From Gammaproteobacteria bacterium (lineage in GTDB: Bacteria; Pseudomonadota; Gammaproteobacteria; Steroidobacterales; Steroidobacteraceae): a stretch of 64,000 nt of DNA. Both the position numbers and the translations under genes were made by a program. The notes below the pieces were generated by a model that ran no database searches, was not told the DNA's origin, and saw nothing but the letters and a program-made list of their open reading frames with translations. Positions 7,955 to 16,315 of this stretch are shown piece by piece. The DNA lies in contig PLET01000065.1 in assembly GCA_003137095.1 (NCBI GenBank), positions 1 through 64,000 on the forward strand. Direction: 5' to 3'. How positions within the stretch are numbered: the stretch's first letter is position 1; each line of letters opens with the position of its first letter.

Positions 7955-8839
7955 ATGCAAACAGCCTTCGTCGGACTGGGCGCCATGGGTTCGCACATGG
8001 CCCGCAATCTCCATCGCGCGGGCCTGCTGGCGGGCGTGTGGAATCGCACCGGCGCCAAGGCACGGGCTCTGGCTGACGAGCTCCGCTGCCGCGCCTACGA
8101 CAGTCTGGCGGAGCTCGCGCAGATCTGCGATGCCGTGGTGATCTGCGTCTCCGCCGACGACGATTTGCGCGCCGTCATCGATGCCATGGCGCCGACACTG
8201 CGCCGCGGGACCCTGGTGATCGACTGCTCGACCGTGGGTGCCGCCACGGCGCGCGACCTGCATGCCAGGCTCGGCGCCGCGGGCGTCGACTTTCTCGATT
8301 GCCCCGTGAGCGGCGGGGTGGAAGGTGCGCGAACCGCGGCTCTGGCCATCATGGTCGGCGGCGACGAGTCGGCATTCGGGCGCGCCCAGCCGATCCTGCA
8401 GAAAATGGGGCGCACCATCGCCTACATGGGACCGAGCGGCGCCGGACAGGCCGCCAAAGCCACCAACCAAATCATGTGCGCGGGCATCATCCAGGCGGTG
8501 GCCGAGGCCATGGCGTTCGCCAAGGCCGAGGGCCTGCCCCTCGACCGGGTCATCGATACCCTCGGCAAGGGTGCCGGCTCGAGCTGGTATTTCGTCAATC
8601 GCGCGCCGTTCATGGCCGACAATAAATTTCCCGCCGGATTTCGCGTGCGGCTGCATGCGAAGGATCTGCGAATCTGCCGCGACATGGCCGCCCGCCACGG
8701 CGCCCGCCTGCCCGTGGTCGAATCGACGCTGCAGGAATATGCCCTGCTGATCGACCAGGGCTTCGGCGATGAGGACATCTCCTCGATTTTCCGGCTGAAG
8801 TCCGGCCTTTTCCCGCAGAACCCGCCTATGGGCGGTTGA
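7955..8839 (+). CDS. beta-hydroxyacid dehydrogenase (HIBADH/GarR family)
   Basis: 294 residues with an N-terminal Rossmann fold ('TAFVGLGAMGSHMARNL'), the substrate-binding 'FLDCPVSGGVEGARTAAL' and the catalytic-Lys helix 'GAGQAAKATNQIMCAGI'. These mark the 3-hydroxyisobutyrate/tartronate-semialdehyde/glyoxylate reductase family, which oxidises or reduces short beta-hydroxyacids with NAD(P). The exact substrate cannot be read from the sequence. The ATG at 7955 begins right at the family start. The stop lies 7 bases before hemC, so the two may share a transcript. The 138-base gap before it contains only a doubtful 25-codon ORF (7841-7918). Confidence 0.9.
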   Translation: MQTAFVGLGAMGSHMARNLHRAGLLAGVWNRTGAKARALADELRCRAYDSLAELAQICDAVVICVSADDDLRAVIDAMAPTLRRGTLVIDCSTVGAATARDLHARLGAAGVDFLDCPVSGGVEGARTAALAIMVGGDESAFGRAQPILQKMGRTIAYMGPSGAGQAAKATNQIMCAGIIQAVAEAMAFAKAEGLPLDRVIDTLGKGAGSSWYFVNRAPFMADNKFPAGFRVRLHAKDLRICRDMAARHGARLPVVESTLQEYALLIDQGFGDEDISSIFRLKSGLFPQNPPMGG

Positions 8840-8846
8840 GCCGCCG

Positions 8847-9773
8847 GTGAACAACACGCTGCGCATCGCGACCCGCAAGAGCAAGCTCGCCCTCTGGCAG
8901 GCCGAGCACGTGGCGGAGCTGCTGCGCCGCGCGCACGCCGGTCTGGACGTGCGGCTGGTGCCAATATCCACGAAGGGTGACCGCATCCAGGACCGCAGTC
9001 TCGCGGCCATCGGCGGCAAGGGTCTGTTCATCAAGGAGCTCGAGTCGGCGATGGAGGACGGACAAGCCGACATCGCCGTGCATTCGATGAAGGACGTGCC
9101 GGCCGACATGCCGGACGGATTCGTGATCGGCGCCGTGTTGGAGCGTGCGGACGCGCGCGACGCATTGATCGCGGGCAGCGTTTCGCGGCTTTCCGACCTG
9201 CCGCCCGCGTCGCGCGTGGGCACCTCGAGCCTGAGGCGCCAGGCGCAGCTGCTGGCACTGCGCCCCGACCTGCGTATCGAGGCGCTGCGCGGCAATGTCG
9301 ACACCCGGCTGCGGCGGCTCGATGACGGCGAACTACAGGCCATCGTGCTGGCTTGCGCCGGCCTGGTCCGCCTCGGCTGGGAGTCGCGCATCACCCAGCG
9401 GCTCGACCCAAGCATTTCACTGCCGGCCGTTGGCCAGGGTGTGATCGGTATCGAGTGCCGCAGCGCCGATTCCGCGGCGCTCGACCGCTTGCGGGTGCTC
9501 GAACACGCCGCGACGCGCGTCGCCATCGAGGCGGAGCGGGCATTTTCCCGGCGGCTGGGCGGCAGCTGTCAATCGCCGATCGCGGCGCATGCGCGCGTCG
9601 CGCACGGGCGCGTGATTCTCGACGGCTTGGTGGCCGAACCCGACGGCTCGAGGCTGCTGCGCGAGACGCTCGAAGGCGCTGCCGCGGATTCCGTTGCGCT
9701 GGGCGGGCGGCTCGCCGAGCGCGTGCTGGCCGCCGGCGCGGGCGCGCTGCTCGAGCGGCTGCGCACCGGTTGA
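8847..9773 (+). CDS. hemC: hydroxymethylbilane synthase (porphobilinogen deaminase)
   Basis: 308 residues, standard for HemC. It polymerises four porphobilinogens into hydroxymethylbilane in tetrapyrrole synthesis. Signatures seen: N-terminal 'LRIATRKSKLALWQA', 'GGKGLFIKELE', 'VHSMKDVP', 'RGNVDTRLRRL', and the dipyrromethane cofactor Cys at about residue 241 in 'LGGSCQSPIAAHA'. The start is a GTG. hemD follows 6 bases after the stop, the usual gammaproteobacterial pair. Confidence 0.97.
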   Translation: MNNTLRIATRKSKLALWQAEHVAELLRRAHAGLDVRLVPISTKGDRIQDRSLAAIGGKGLFIKELESAMEDGQADIAVHSMKDVPADMPDGFVIGAVLERADARDALIAGSVSRLSDLPPASRVGTSSLRRQAQLLALRPDLRIEALRGNVDTRLRRLDDGELQAIVLACAGLVRLGWESRITQRLDPSISLPAVGQGVIGIECRSADSAALDRLRVLEHAATRVAIEAERAFSRRLGGSCQSPIAAHARVAHGRVILDGLVAEPDGSRLLRETLEGAAADSVALGGRLAERVLAAGAGALLERLRTG

Positions 9774-9779
9774 GAGCTC

Positions 9780-10550
9780 ATGCGCGCATTGCAGGGTGTC
9801 GGCGTGCTGGTGACCCGGCCCGAACATCAGGCCCTGCCGCTGTGCCATCTGTTGGAGGCGCAGGGCGCCACAACCCAGCGCCTGCCGGCCCTTGAGATCG
9901 AAGCGCTCGGCGAGCCGGCGCAGCACCGTTCGCGCGTCCCCGAGCGAATCGATCTGATCATCGTCGTCAGCGCCAATGCCGTCCGATTCGGCGCGCACTT
10001 GCTGGCGCAGGGTCAGACCGCGCTCGCGGCCATCGGACCTGCGACCGCGCGCGCCCTGGCGCAGGCCGGCCATGACGCCACCATCCTGCCGGGCGAGGGC
10101 TCGGATTCCGAGGCACTCCTCGCGCATCCGGGACTCGGACAACTGGCAGGCCGGCGCGTGCTGCTCGTCAAGGGCCACGGCGGTCGCGACCTGCTCGCAC
10201 GGCAGCTGACGGCGCGCGGTGCCGAAGTGCACGCCGTCGATGTCTACCGGCGGGTGCGGGCGTTGCCCCCGGCCGGCCGCCTCGAGGAGCTGCAGGGGCG
10301 CCTGCGCGCCGGCGACCTGCAGGTGATCACCGCCACCAGTCTGGAGATCGCCGAGAACCTGCTGGCGCTGGCGGGACCCGCGCTGCGCGCCGAATTCGAG
10401 AAGCTGCAATGGCTGGTGCCCGGCCCGCGCGTGGCGCACGGCGTGCGCGAACTGGGACTGCGGGCTCCGTTGGTGCAGGCCGGCTCGGCGCGCGATCAGG
10501 ACTTGGTGGCGGCGCTGTTGCGTTGGCGTTCGAGCACATCCGGGGCGTAA
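9780..10550 (+). CDS. hemD: uroporphyrinogen-III synthase
   Basis: 256 residues with the two-lobed HemD architecture. It starts 'VGVLVTRPEHQALPL' and contains 'IIVVSANAVRFG', 'LLVKGHGGRDLLARQL' and 'QVITATSLEIAENLL'. It closes and inverts ring D of hydroxymethylbilane. hemD is weakly conserved, but its place right after hemC settles the call. No hemX/hemY follows. Instead the gene overlaps the convergent reductase gene by 55 bases (10496-10550). Confidence 0.93.
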   Translation: MRALQGVGVLVTRPEHQALPLCHLLEAQGATTQRLPALEIEALGEPAQHRSRVPERIDLIIVVSANAVRFGAHLLAQGQTALAAIGPATARALAQAGHDATILPGEGSDSEALLAHPGLGQLAGRRVLLVKGHGGRDLLARQLTARGAEVHAVDVYRRVRALPPAGRLEELQGRLRAGDLQVITATSLEIAENLLALAGPALRAEFEKLQWLVPGPRVAHGVRELGLRAPLVQAGSARDQDLVAALLRWRSSTSGA

Positions 10551-11560
10551 TCGAACGAATCGAAGTACACGCGCTCCGCCAATGCACCGCGCGCGGCGAA
10601 TTCGCGCCGTACCGCCGCCACCATCGCCGGTGGTCCGCTGGCATACACCTCGACGTCGGCGAGCGTCTCGAAGTCCTGCAGCACCGCCTCGTGCACCAGA
10701 CCGACGCGTCCGCGCCATTGCGCCGAGGCTTCGGAGAGCACCGGAACATAGCGCAGATCGGCGGCTTTGCCGGCGAGTTCCCGCAAGGCGGCGTCGGCGT
10801 ACAGGTCGCGTTCGCTGCGCACCCCCCAGTACAGGATCATGCGGCGCCCGATTGCATGGCCGACGACGTGGCGGATGATGCTGTTGAGCGGCGCCAGACC
10901 GGTGCCCCCGCCGATCAGCAGCATCGGCGCCGCGGGTGCCGCGCCGGCTGCCGCCACGGGCGCGCGATAGACGAATTGCCCGAGCGGCCCTTCGATGTTG
11001 AGCAAGGTGTTGCCTGCCGCGCCGCCAAACACTCGCTCCGTGAACTCCCCGCCGGCGACCCGGCGCACGTGCAGCTCCAGCAGTCTGGAGTCGTGCGGCG
11101 GGGAGGCGATCGAAAAGCTGCGGCGGCGCCCTCCGGGCAGCATGACGTCCACATATTGGCCGGGCTGAAAGTGGAAATCCTCGGCAGCCGGCAGGCGCAG
11201 ATGCAGCACCATCACGTCATGGCAAACCTGCACGCTGCGCTCGATGCGGCAGGGCAGGCGCTTGATCTGCACCTGGTCGGCGGCCACGGTCTCGCAGGTC
11301 TCCACCAGCAGATCGCTGCGTGCGCGCGCCTGACACAGCAGCACCCACCCCTCGGCAACCTCCGCCACGGACAATCCCAGCGGCGCACCGGGATAGCTGA
11401 TCTCTCCTTGCAGCAGCCGCGCCCGGCAGGAGCCGCAATTGCCGCCCTTGCAGCTGTGCGGCAGATTCAGGCCCGCGGCGAGTGCCGCATCGAGCACCGA
11501 CTGGCCCGGAGCCGCGCTGAAACTGCGATTCGACTTGGATAGACTGACGCGCACCTTCAT
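10496..11560 (-). CDS. 2Fe-2S ferredoxin-FAD/NAD reductase (CDP-6-deoxyglucoseen reductase-like)
   Basis: 354 residues in three parts. An N-terminal plant-type ferredoxin domain has cluster cysteines at 37, 42, 45 and 76 ('CKGGNCGSC'). A FAD domain (about 105-200) has 'RRSFSIASPP', and a NAD domain has 'MLLIGGGTGLAPLNSI' and 'EVYASGPPAMV'. This is the layout of phenol-hydroxylase reductase, CDP-6-deoxy-delta-3,4-glucoseen reductase and ubiquinone-linked flavin reductases. The partner protein is not encoded nearby, so the role is open. The track start at 11809 is too early; family similarity begins at MKVRVSL (11560). Its 3' end overlaps hemD, and it diverges from the SDR gene. Confidence 0.85.
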   Translation of the reverse strand: MKVRVSLSKSNRSFSAAPGQSVLDAALAAGLNLPHSCKGGNCGSCRARLLQGEISYPGAPLGLSVAEVAEGWVLLCQARARSDLLVETCETVAADQVQIKRLPCRIERSVQVCHDVMVLHLRLPAAEDFHFQPGQYVDVMLPGGRRRSFSIASPPHDSRLLELHVRRVAGGEFTERVFGGAAGNTLLNIEGPLGQFVYRAPVAAAGAAPAAPMLLIGGGTGLAPLNSIIRHVVGHAIGRRMILYWGVRSERDLYADAALRELAGKAADLRYVPVLSEASAQWRGRVGLVHEAVLQDFETLADVEVYASGPPAMVAAVRREFAARGALAERVYFDSFDYAPDVLERQRNSAATKS

Positions 11561-11584
11561 TCCTCGAGGCGTCGGCACAATAAC

Positions 11585-12442
11585 ATGCGGCCAGTTTCGA
11601 TCGTGGGTTGCGGTTACACCGGCCTTCGGCTGGCGGACCGCTGGCTCAAATTGGGTGCCGGCGTACAGGGCTTCGCGACGCGGGATGAGAGCCTGCGGGA
11701 AATCGCGCGCGGCGGCGCCGTGGCCGTGCCGCTCGATCTGGACGGCGCGGCCCGCGCCCGGAATTTCGACGGCCACTTGATCTACTACGCGGTGCCCCCC
11801 GCCGCTCACGGCGACGGGGACCCGCGGCTCGAGCGCTTTCTGCAGTCGCTCGCGGGCAAACCGTGGCGCTTCATCTACCTCGGCACGACCGGCGTGTACG
11901 GCGACCGCGCCGGCGCGCTGGTCGATGAGGAAGCGGTTCCTGCGCCATCATCTGAGCGCGCCCGGCGACGCCTGGCGGCGGAGACCTGCCTGCGCGCCTG
12001 GGCCGATGCGCGCGAGGTGCCCTGGTGCATACTGCGCATTGCCGGCATTTACGGTCCGGGCCGGCTGCCGCTCGAGCGGCTGCGGCGCGCCGAACCTGCG
12101 ATCGTTCCGCAGGAGGCGTCTCCCGGCAACCGCATTCATGTCGATGATCTGGTGACGGCCTGTATCGCCGCCGGATCATCGGCGCGAGCCGGCCGGCGCA
12201 TCTACAACATCACGGACGGCAGCGAGGACAGCGCCACCGCCTACCTGCAGCGGGTTGCGCGAATCAGCGGATTGGCTGCGCCGGTGCTGGTGAGCAGGGC
12301 CGAGGCGCGCCGGCTGCTGCCGGCCGCGTCCTGGTCGTTCCTGGCCGATTCACGCCGCGTCGACAACCGGCGCATGCTCGAGGAACTCGGCGTGGCACTG
12401 GCGCACCACGACCTCGACGAGGGAATCCGCGCCAGCCTGTGA
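11585..12442 (+). CDS. NAD-dependent epimerase/dehydratase family (SDR) protein
   Basis: A 285-residue extended SDR-type protein. The N-terminal glycine-rich loop is 'VSIVGCGYTGLRLADRWL', 'FIYLGTTGVYGDR' holds a YxxxR-like variant of the active-site region, and 'LRIAGIYGPGRLPLERL' and 'GNRIHVDDLVTACIAAG' are typical of the YeeZ/YlbE-like group. These are predicted nucleotide-sugar or small-molecule oxidoreductases of unknown substrate. The classical YxxxK pair is not obvious, so catalysis is uncertain. It lies alone between two minus-strand genes; its ATG is 24 bases from the divergent reductase start. Confidence 0.85.
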   Translation: MRPVSIVGCGYTGLRLADRWLKLGAGVQGFATRDESLREIARGGAVAVPLDLDGAARARNFDGHLIYYAVPPAAHGDGDPRLERFLQSLAGKPWRFIYLGTTGVYGDRAGALVDEEAVPAPSSERARRRLAAETCLRAWADAREVPWCILRIAGIYGPGRLPLERLRRAEPAIVPQEASPGNRIHVDDLVTACIAAGSSARAGRRIYNITDGSEDSATAYLQRVARISGLAAPVLVSRAEARRLLPAASWSFLADSRRVDNRRMLEELGVALAHHDLDEGIRASL

Positions 12443-12458
12443 ACCCCCAGGCTCCTGA

Positions 12459-13106
12459 TTAGCCGGCTGCCGGCTGGCTGCGCTTGCTGTCCAGCCATTC
12501 GCCGATCGGCTCCCATTGCTTCCAATCCGGCCACGCCAGGTACTCCGGCAGCTCCAATACGCCCATGCCGCGCGCGTAGGCGCGCACGTAGTTCTGCGCC
12601 TCGCGCAGGCAGCCCAGATACGGCACCTTGAGCTTCGACAGGTACTGGTCGAGTTCCTCGTAGATCAGCGTGTGTTCGCGCACGCGGTTGGCGACCACCG
12701 CCAGGCGCGCCTGTTTGCGCGAGACCTTGCCGATCTCGAGCAATTCGGCCATGAAATGCCCGCATGCCTTGATGTCGACGCTGGACGGCAGCACCGGCAC
12801 GATGATGGTTTCAGCCCGCCGCACCAGTTCATTGAGTTCCGTGCCGTGCACCCGCGCGGGCGCGTCGATCACCAGAATGTCGGTGCTTCGCGGCACGTTG
12901 CGCACACCCTCCTCGAATGCCGCCACGCCGGTGACCGCCGGCAGATCCGCGGGACGCTGCGCGAGCCAGTCGAGGCTGGAGCGCTGTGGATCATAGTCGG
13001 CGATGCAGACCTGATGCCCGTCGCGCGCGAAAAATACCGCGATGTTCGTCGCAAGCGTGCTCTTTCCGCAGCCGCCTTTCGCATTCAAAACCATCACGTG
13101 ACGCAT
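12459..13106 (-). CDS. ParA-family ATPase (orphan)
   Basis: 215 residues with a deviant Walker A 'NAKGGCGKSTLATNIA' at the N-terminus, 'DYDPQRSSLDWL' (Walker A') and 'ILVIDAPARVHG' (Walker B). The ATG at 13106 with GGGGGA just upstream is preferred to the track start at 13337. ParA/MinD-type ATPases position DNA, chemoreceptors or other cargo. There is no ParB, parS-like repeat or cargo gene beside it, so the cargo is unknown. The late 'ICGCLREAQNYVRAYARGMG'-type region differs from chromosomal ParA. It is convergent with the SDR gene and divergent from dapF. Confidence 0.88.
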   Translation of the reverse strand: MRHVMVLNAKGGCGKSTLATNIAVFFARDGHQVCIADYDPQRSSLDWLAQRPADLPAVTGVAAFEEGVRNVPRSTDILVIDAPARVHGTELNELVRRAETIIVPVLPSSVDIKACGHFMAELLEIGKVSRKQARLAVVANRVREHTLIYEELDQYLSKLKVPYLGCLREAQNYVRAYARGMGVLELPEYLAWPDWKQWEPIGEWLDSKRSQPAAG

Positions 13107-13228
13107 AATCCCCCGGCTCGTTGTTTTCGGTAAGGTAAGTCGCGTGCGCTGTTTGCGCAACCCCCGCGACGCATATATCGGCGCGCGCGAAGCTCGCCGC
13201 AGCCGGATGCATCGGCTATGCTCGCACC

Positions 13229-14065
13229 ATGCGCATCGAATTTCAGAAGATGCATGGGCTCGGCAACGATTTTTTCGTGTTCGATGCGCCGGCGACGCCG
13301 GCGAGCGCGCGCCTCGAACCGGGAACACTGCGCGCACTTGCCGATCGGCACACCGGCGTCGGCTTCGATCAGGCGCTGATGCTGGAAGCCCCGAAGGATT
13401 CGCGCAGCCGGGTGTTCTACCGGGTTTTCAATGCCGACGGCTCCGAGGTTGAACAATGCGGCAATGGCGCGCGTTGCGTGGCCGCGCTGCTGTATGCGCG
13501 CGCGCCGGAACGGGGCCGCGAGCTCAGCATGGACAGTCCCGGCGGCACGGTGCGTGCCCGCATCCGCGAGGACGGGCTGGTGTCCGTCGACATGGGCGTG
13601 CCGAACTTCGATCCGGCCGCACTGCCGATGCTGGCGCCGCGGGAGGCGCCGCAGTACTCGTTGGACGTCGAGGGCGCCGCCGTCGAGGTCGGTGCGGTGT
13701 CGATGGGCAACCCGCACGCCGTGCTGCGCGTGGCGGACGTCGAGGGCGCGCCGCTCGCGCGTCTCGGACCCGCCATCGGGCGCGATCCGCGCTTTCCCCG
13801 CGGCGTCAATGTCGGCTTCATGCAGATCGTGAACCGCGGTAGCATCCGACTGCGCGTGTACGAGCGCGGCGCCGGTGAGACCCTGGCGTGCGGCACCGGC
13901 GCGTGCGCGGCGGTCGCGGTGGGAAGGCGGCTGCAGCTGTTGGATGCCGACGTCGAGGTGGCGTTGAAGGGCGGCAGCGCCCACATATCGTGGCAGGGCC
14001 CGGGCCATGATGTGTGGTTGACGGGACCCGCCATACGGGTGTTCGGGGGATCGATTGAGGTTTGA
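13229..14065 (+). CDS. dapF: diaminopimelate epimerase
   Basis: 278 residues. It converts LL- to meso-diaminopimelate for lysine and peptidoglycan. It starts 'IEFQKMHGLGNDFFVFDA' and has both catalytic cysteines: Cys77 in 'EQCGNGARC' and Cys221 in 'LACGTGACAAVAV'. It is the first of a nine-gene plus-strand run (dapF, DUF484, xerC, hslV, hslU, DUF971, ubiE, ubiJ, ubiB). The dapF-DUF484-xerC order is conserved in gammaproteobacteria. Confidence 0.97.
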   Translation: MRIEFQKMHGLGNDFFVFDAPATPASARLEPGTLRALADRHTGVGFDQALMLEAPKDSRSRVFYRVFNADGSEVEQCGNGARCVAALLYARAPERGRELSMDSPGGTVRARIREDGLVSVDMGVPNFDPAALPMLAPREAPQYSLDVEGAAVEVGAVSMGNPHAVLRVADVEGAPLARLGPAIGRDPRFPRGVNVGFMQIVNRGSIRLRVYERGAGETLACGTGACAAVAVGRRLQLLDADVEVALKGGSAHISWQGPGHDVWLTGPAIRVFGGSIEV

Positions 14066-14094
14066 AATTCGGATTGCCATGGGAGCCTTGTACT

Positions 14095-14799
14095 ATGACC
14101 ACGAGCCATGCACGCGGTGTGAAACACGATCTGAACGACGGCAACGTCGCCGATTATCTGCAGATCTATCCGGATTTTTTCGAACGCAATGCTTCGCTGC
14201 TGCTCAAGCTGCGTCTGCCGCACGTGCGCGAGGCGGGCGCCACCGTGAGTCTGGTCGAACGCCAGGTGGAGGTGCTGCGCGAGCGCAATCAATCGCTCGA
14301 GCGCAAGTTGAAGGAGCTCGTGGATGTGGCCAGGGCGAATGACGCACTCGCCGACCGCATACACCGGCTGAGCCAGCGGCTGATCCTCGCGCGCAACCTG
14401 CTCGAAACCGTCAATGCCATCGAAGGATCGCTGCGCGAGGATTTCGACGCCAAGCACTCGGTGCTGGTGCTGTTCCGCGCGAATGCGGCCGCGCTCGAGC
14501 CCACGGCCGGACGCTTTCTGCGTGCAGCCGACCCCGCCGCGGCAGATCTGAGGATCTTCGACTCGCTGCTGCAGTCGGGCAAGCCGCGCTGCGGCCAGAT
14601 CCGCGATGCACAGCGCGACTTTCTGTTCGGCCGGGACACGATCGAGATCGGTTCGGTGGCGCTAACGCCCCTCGGGCAGAAGGGTGATGTCGGCATCCTG
14701 GCGATCGGCGCGAGCGACGTGGAGCGCTTTCATCCGGCCATGAGCACCGAATTCCTGTCGCGCATCGGCGAGCTGGTCGGCTTCGCGCTCACCCGCTGA
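14095..14799 (+). CDS. DUF484 family protein
   Basis: About 234 residues. The DUF484 marks are the N-terminal 'VADYLQIYPDFFERNASLL', a long coiled coil ('VERQVEVLRERNQSLERKL') and a GAF-like C-terminal domain ending 'FLSRIGELVGFALTR'. The ATG at 14095, with GGGAG before it, is preferred to a TTG at 14062 that would overlap dapF. The function is unknown; the gene nearly always sits between dapF and xerC. xerC follows after 7 bases. Confidence 0.9.
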   Translation: MTTSHARGVKHDLNDGNVADYLQIYPDFFERNASLLLKLRLPHVREAGATVSLVERQVEVLRERNQSLERKLKELVDVARANDALADRIHRLSQRLILARNLLETVNAIEGSLREDFDAKHSVLVLFRANAAALEPTAGRFLRAADPAAADLRIFDSLLQSGKPRCGQIRDAQRDFLFGRDTIEIGSVALTPLGQKGDVGILAIGASDVERFHPAMSTEFLSRIGELVGFALTR

Positions 14800-14806
14800 C
14801 CCGCTC

Positions 14807-15724
14807 GTGGACGCCGGCCAGCGCGAATGGATCGACCGGTTCGTCGCACATCTGGCCAGCGAGCGGCGCCTGAGCCCGCACACCGTCGCGGCCTACCGGC
14901 ACGATCTGTCGCGGCTGGCGCGATTCTGCGAGAAACGTTCGATACGCGCGTGGAGCGGACTCGGCAACCCCCAAGTACGCGCTTTTGCGGCGGCTGAACA
15001 CGCCGGGGGACTCGGTCCGCGCAGCGTGCAGCGGCGCTTGTCCGCGGTACGAACCTTCTTCGAGTACCTGCTGCGCGAGGGGTTCTGCACCGGCAATCCG
15101 GCGCACGAGGTGCGCGCACCCAGGGCGCGAAAGCGCCTGCCGGCGACCCTCGATGCCGACCAGATGGGTCGGCTGCTCGCATTTCGGGTCCACGACGACC
15201 TATCGGTGCGCGACAAGGCCATCATGGAGCTGTTCTACTCCTCGGGGCTGCGGCTCGCGGAACTCGTGGGTCTGGACCTTGCCGATGTCGATCTCGCCGA
15301 CCGCACGGCGCGCGTCCTCGGCAAGGGCGGCAAGACCCGCATCGTGCCCATCGGCCGCCATGCCGTGCAGGCGCTGCGCGCCTGGCTGACCGGGCGCGCG
15401 TCGCTGGCCGGCGCCGCGGCGGCCGGGCAGACCGCGCTTTTCGTCGCGCGCGGCGGCCGCCGCCTCACTGCACGCGCGGTGCAGCTGCGGGTCGGAACCT
15501 GGGCGCGGCGCCAGGGCGTCGAGATGCACGTGCATCCGCACATGTTCCGCCATTCCTTTGCCACCCACCTGCTCGAGTCGAGCGGCGACCTGCGGGGCGT
15601 GCAGGAACTGCTCGGACATGCCGACATCGGCACCACGCAGGTTTACACCCATGTGGATTTCCAGCACCTGGCCAGGGTGTACGACGCCGCCCATCCGCGC
15701 GCGCGCCGGCGCCGCGGCGCTTGA
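14807..15724 (+). CDS. xerC: tyrosine recombinase XerC
   Basis: 305 residues, GTG start. It has an N-terminal SAM-like core-binding domain (about 5-90) and a C-terminal catalytic domain. Active-site residues seen: Arg149 ('[11 protein letters not shown]'), Lys173 ('LGKGGKTR'), His245 and Arg248 ('[14 protein letters not shown]'), His271 ('LGHADI') and the nucleophile Tyr280 ('[10 protein letters not shown]'). XerC with XerD resolves chromosome dimers at dif. Its place after dapF and DUF484 supports XerC over other integrases. Confidence 0.96.
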   Translation: MDAGQREWIDRFVAHLASERRLSPHTVAAYRHDLSRLARFCEKRSIRAWSGLGNPQVRAFAAAEHAGGLGPRSVQRRLSAVRTFFEYLLREGFCTGNPAHEVRAPRARKRLPATLDADQMGRLLAFRVHDDLSVRDKAIMELFYSSGLRLAELVGLDLADVDLADRTARVLGKGGKTRIVPIGRHAVQALRAWLTGRASLAGAAAAGQTALFVARGGRRLTARAVQLRVGTWARRQGVEMHVHPHMFRHSFATHLLESSGDLRGVQELLGHADIGTTQVYTHVDFQHLARVYDAAHPRARRRRGA

Positions 15725-15758
15725 AAGGCCGCCAGCAGACCCCAGATCGGTCGGTTCA

Positions 15759-16301
15759 ATGATTCACGATCCGGATCGCATGTACGGTACGACCATCCTG
15801 GCCGTGAGGCGCAATGGTCGAGTGGCGGTGGGCGGTGATGGTCAGGTCACCCTCGGTCAGAGCGTGATGAAGGGCAATGCACGCAAGGTTCGCCGACTGT
15901 ACGACGGCAAGGTCCTGGCCGGATTCGCGGGGGGCACCGCCGACGCGTTCACCCTGTTCGAGCGCTTCGAGGGCAAACTCGAAAAATTCGGCAATCTGAC
16001 CCGCGCGGCCATCGAATTGGCCAAGGACTGGCGTTCCGATCGCAGCTTGCGGCGCCTGGAGGCGCTGTTGTGCGTTGCGGACTTCGACAGCACCTATGTG
16101 ATCTCGGGCAATGGCGATGTGATCGAACCGGAGCATGATCTGATCGCCATCGGCTCCGGTGGCAGCTTTGCGCAGGCCGCCGCCCTGGCGCTGATGCAAT
16201 CAACCGAGCTCGGCGCCCGCGACATCGTCGAGCGCTCGCTCAACATCGCGGCCGACATCTGCATCTATACGAACCGCAATCTCACCATCGAAGAGCTGTA
16301 G
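15759..16301 (+). CDS. hslV: ATP-dependent protease subunit HslV
   Basis: 180 residues from the ATG at 15759; the track's longer ORF begins inside xerC. It is the proteasome-like peptidase of HslUV. The sequence '[21 protein letters not shown]' shows the catalytic Thr. Processing must remove about ten residues ([10 protein letters not shown]) to expose TTIL, as in other species with a short propeptide. Other marks: 'GNARKVRRL', '[17 protein letters not shown]', '[19 protein letters not shown]'. An ATG at 15780 is a possible alternative start. hslU follows after 14 bases. Confidence 0.96.
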   Translation: MIHDPDRMYGTTILAVRRNGRVAVGGDGQVTLGQSVMKGNARKVRRLYDGKVLAGFAGGTADAFTLFERFEGKLEKFGNLTRAAIELAKDWRSDRSLRRLEALLCVADFDSTYVISGNGDVIEPEHDLIAIGSGGSFAQAAALALMQSTELGARDIVERSLNIAADICIYTNRNLTIEEL

Positions 16302-16315
16302 GAGCCCGGGCGTCC

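Noticed and set aside
7868-9526. 552-residue minus-strand ORF across the dehydrogenase and hemC
   Set aside because: It is the antisense shadow of two clearly recognised genes. Long antisense ORFs are expected in GC-rich DNA, and its translation is low-complexity Arg/Ser/His sequence with no family pattern.
14807-15724. Tyrosine recombinase as an integrase of a mobile element
   Set aside because: It is XerC in its conserved place after dapF and DUF484. No element borders or cargo are present.
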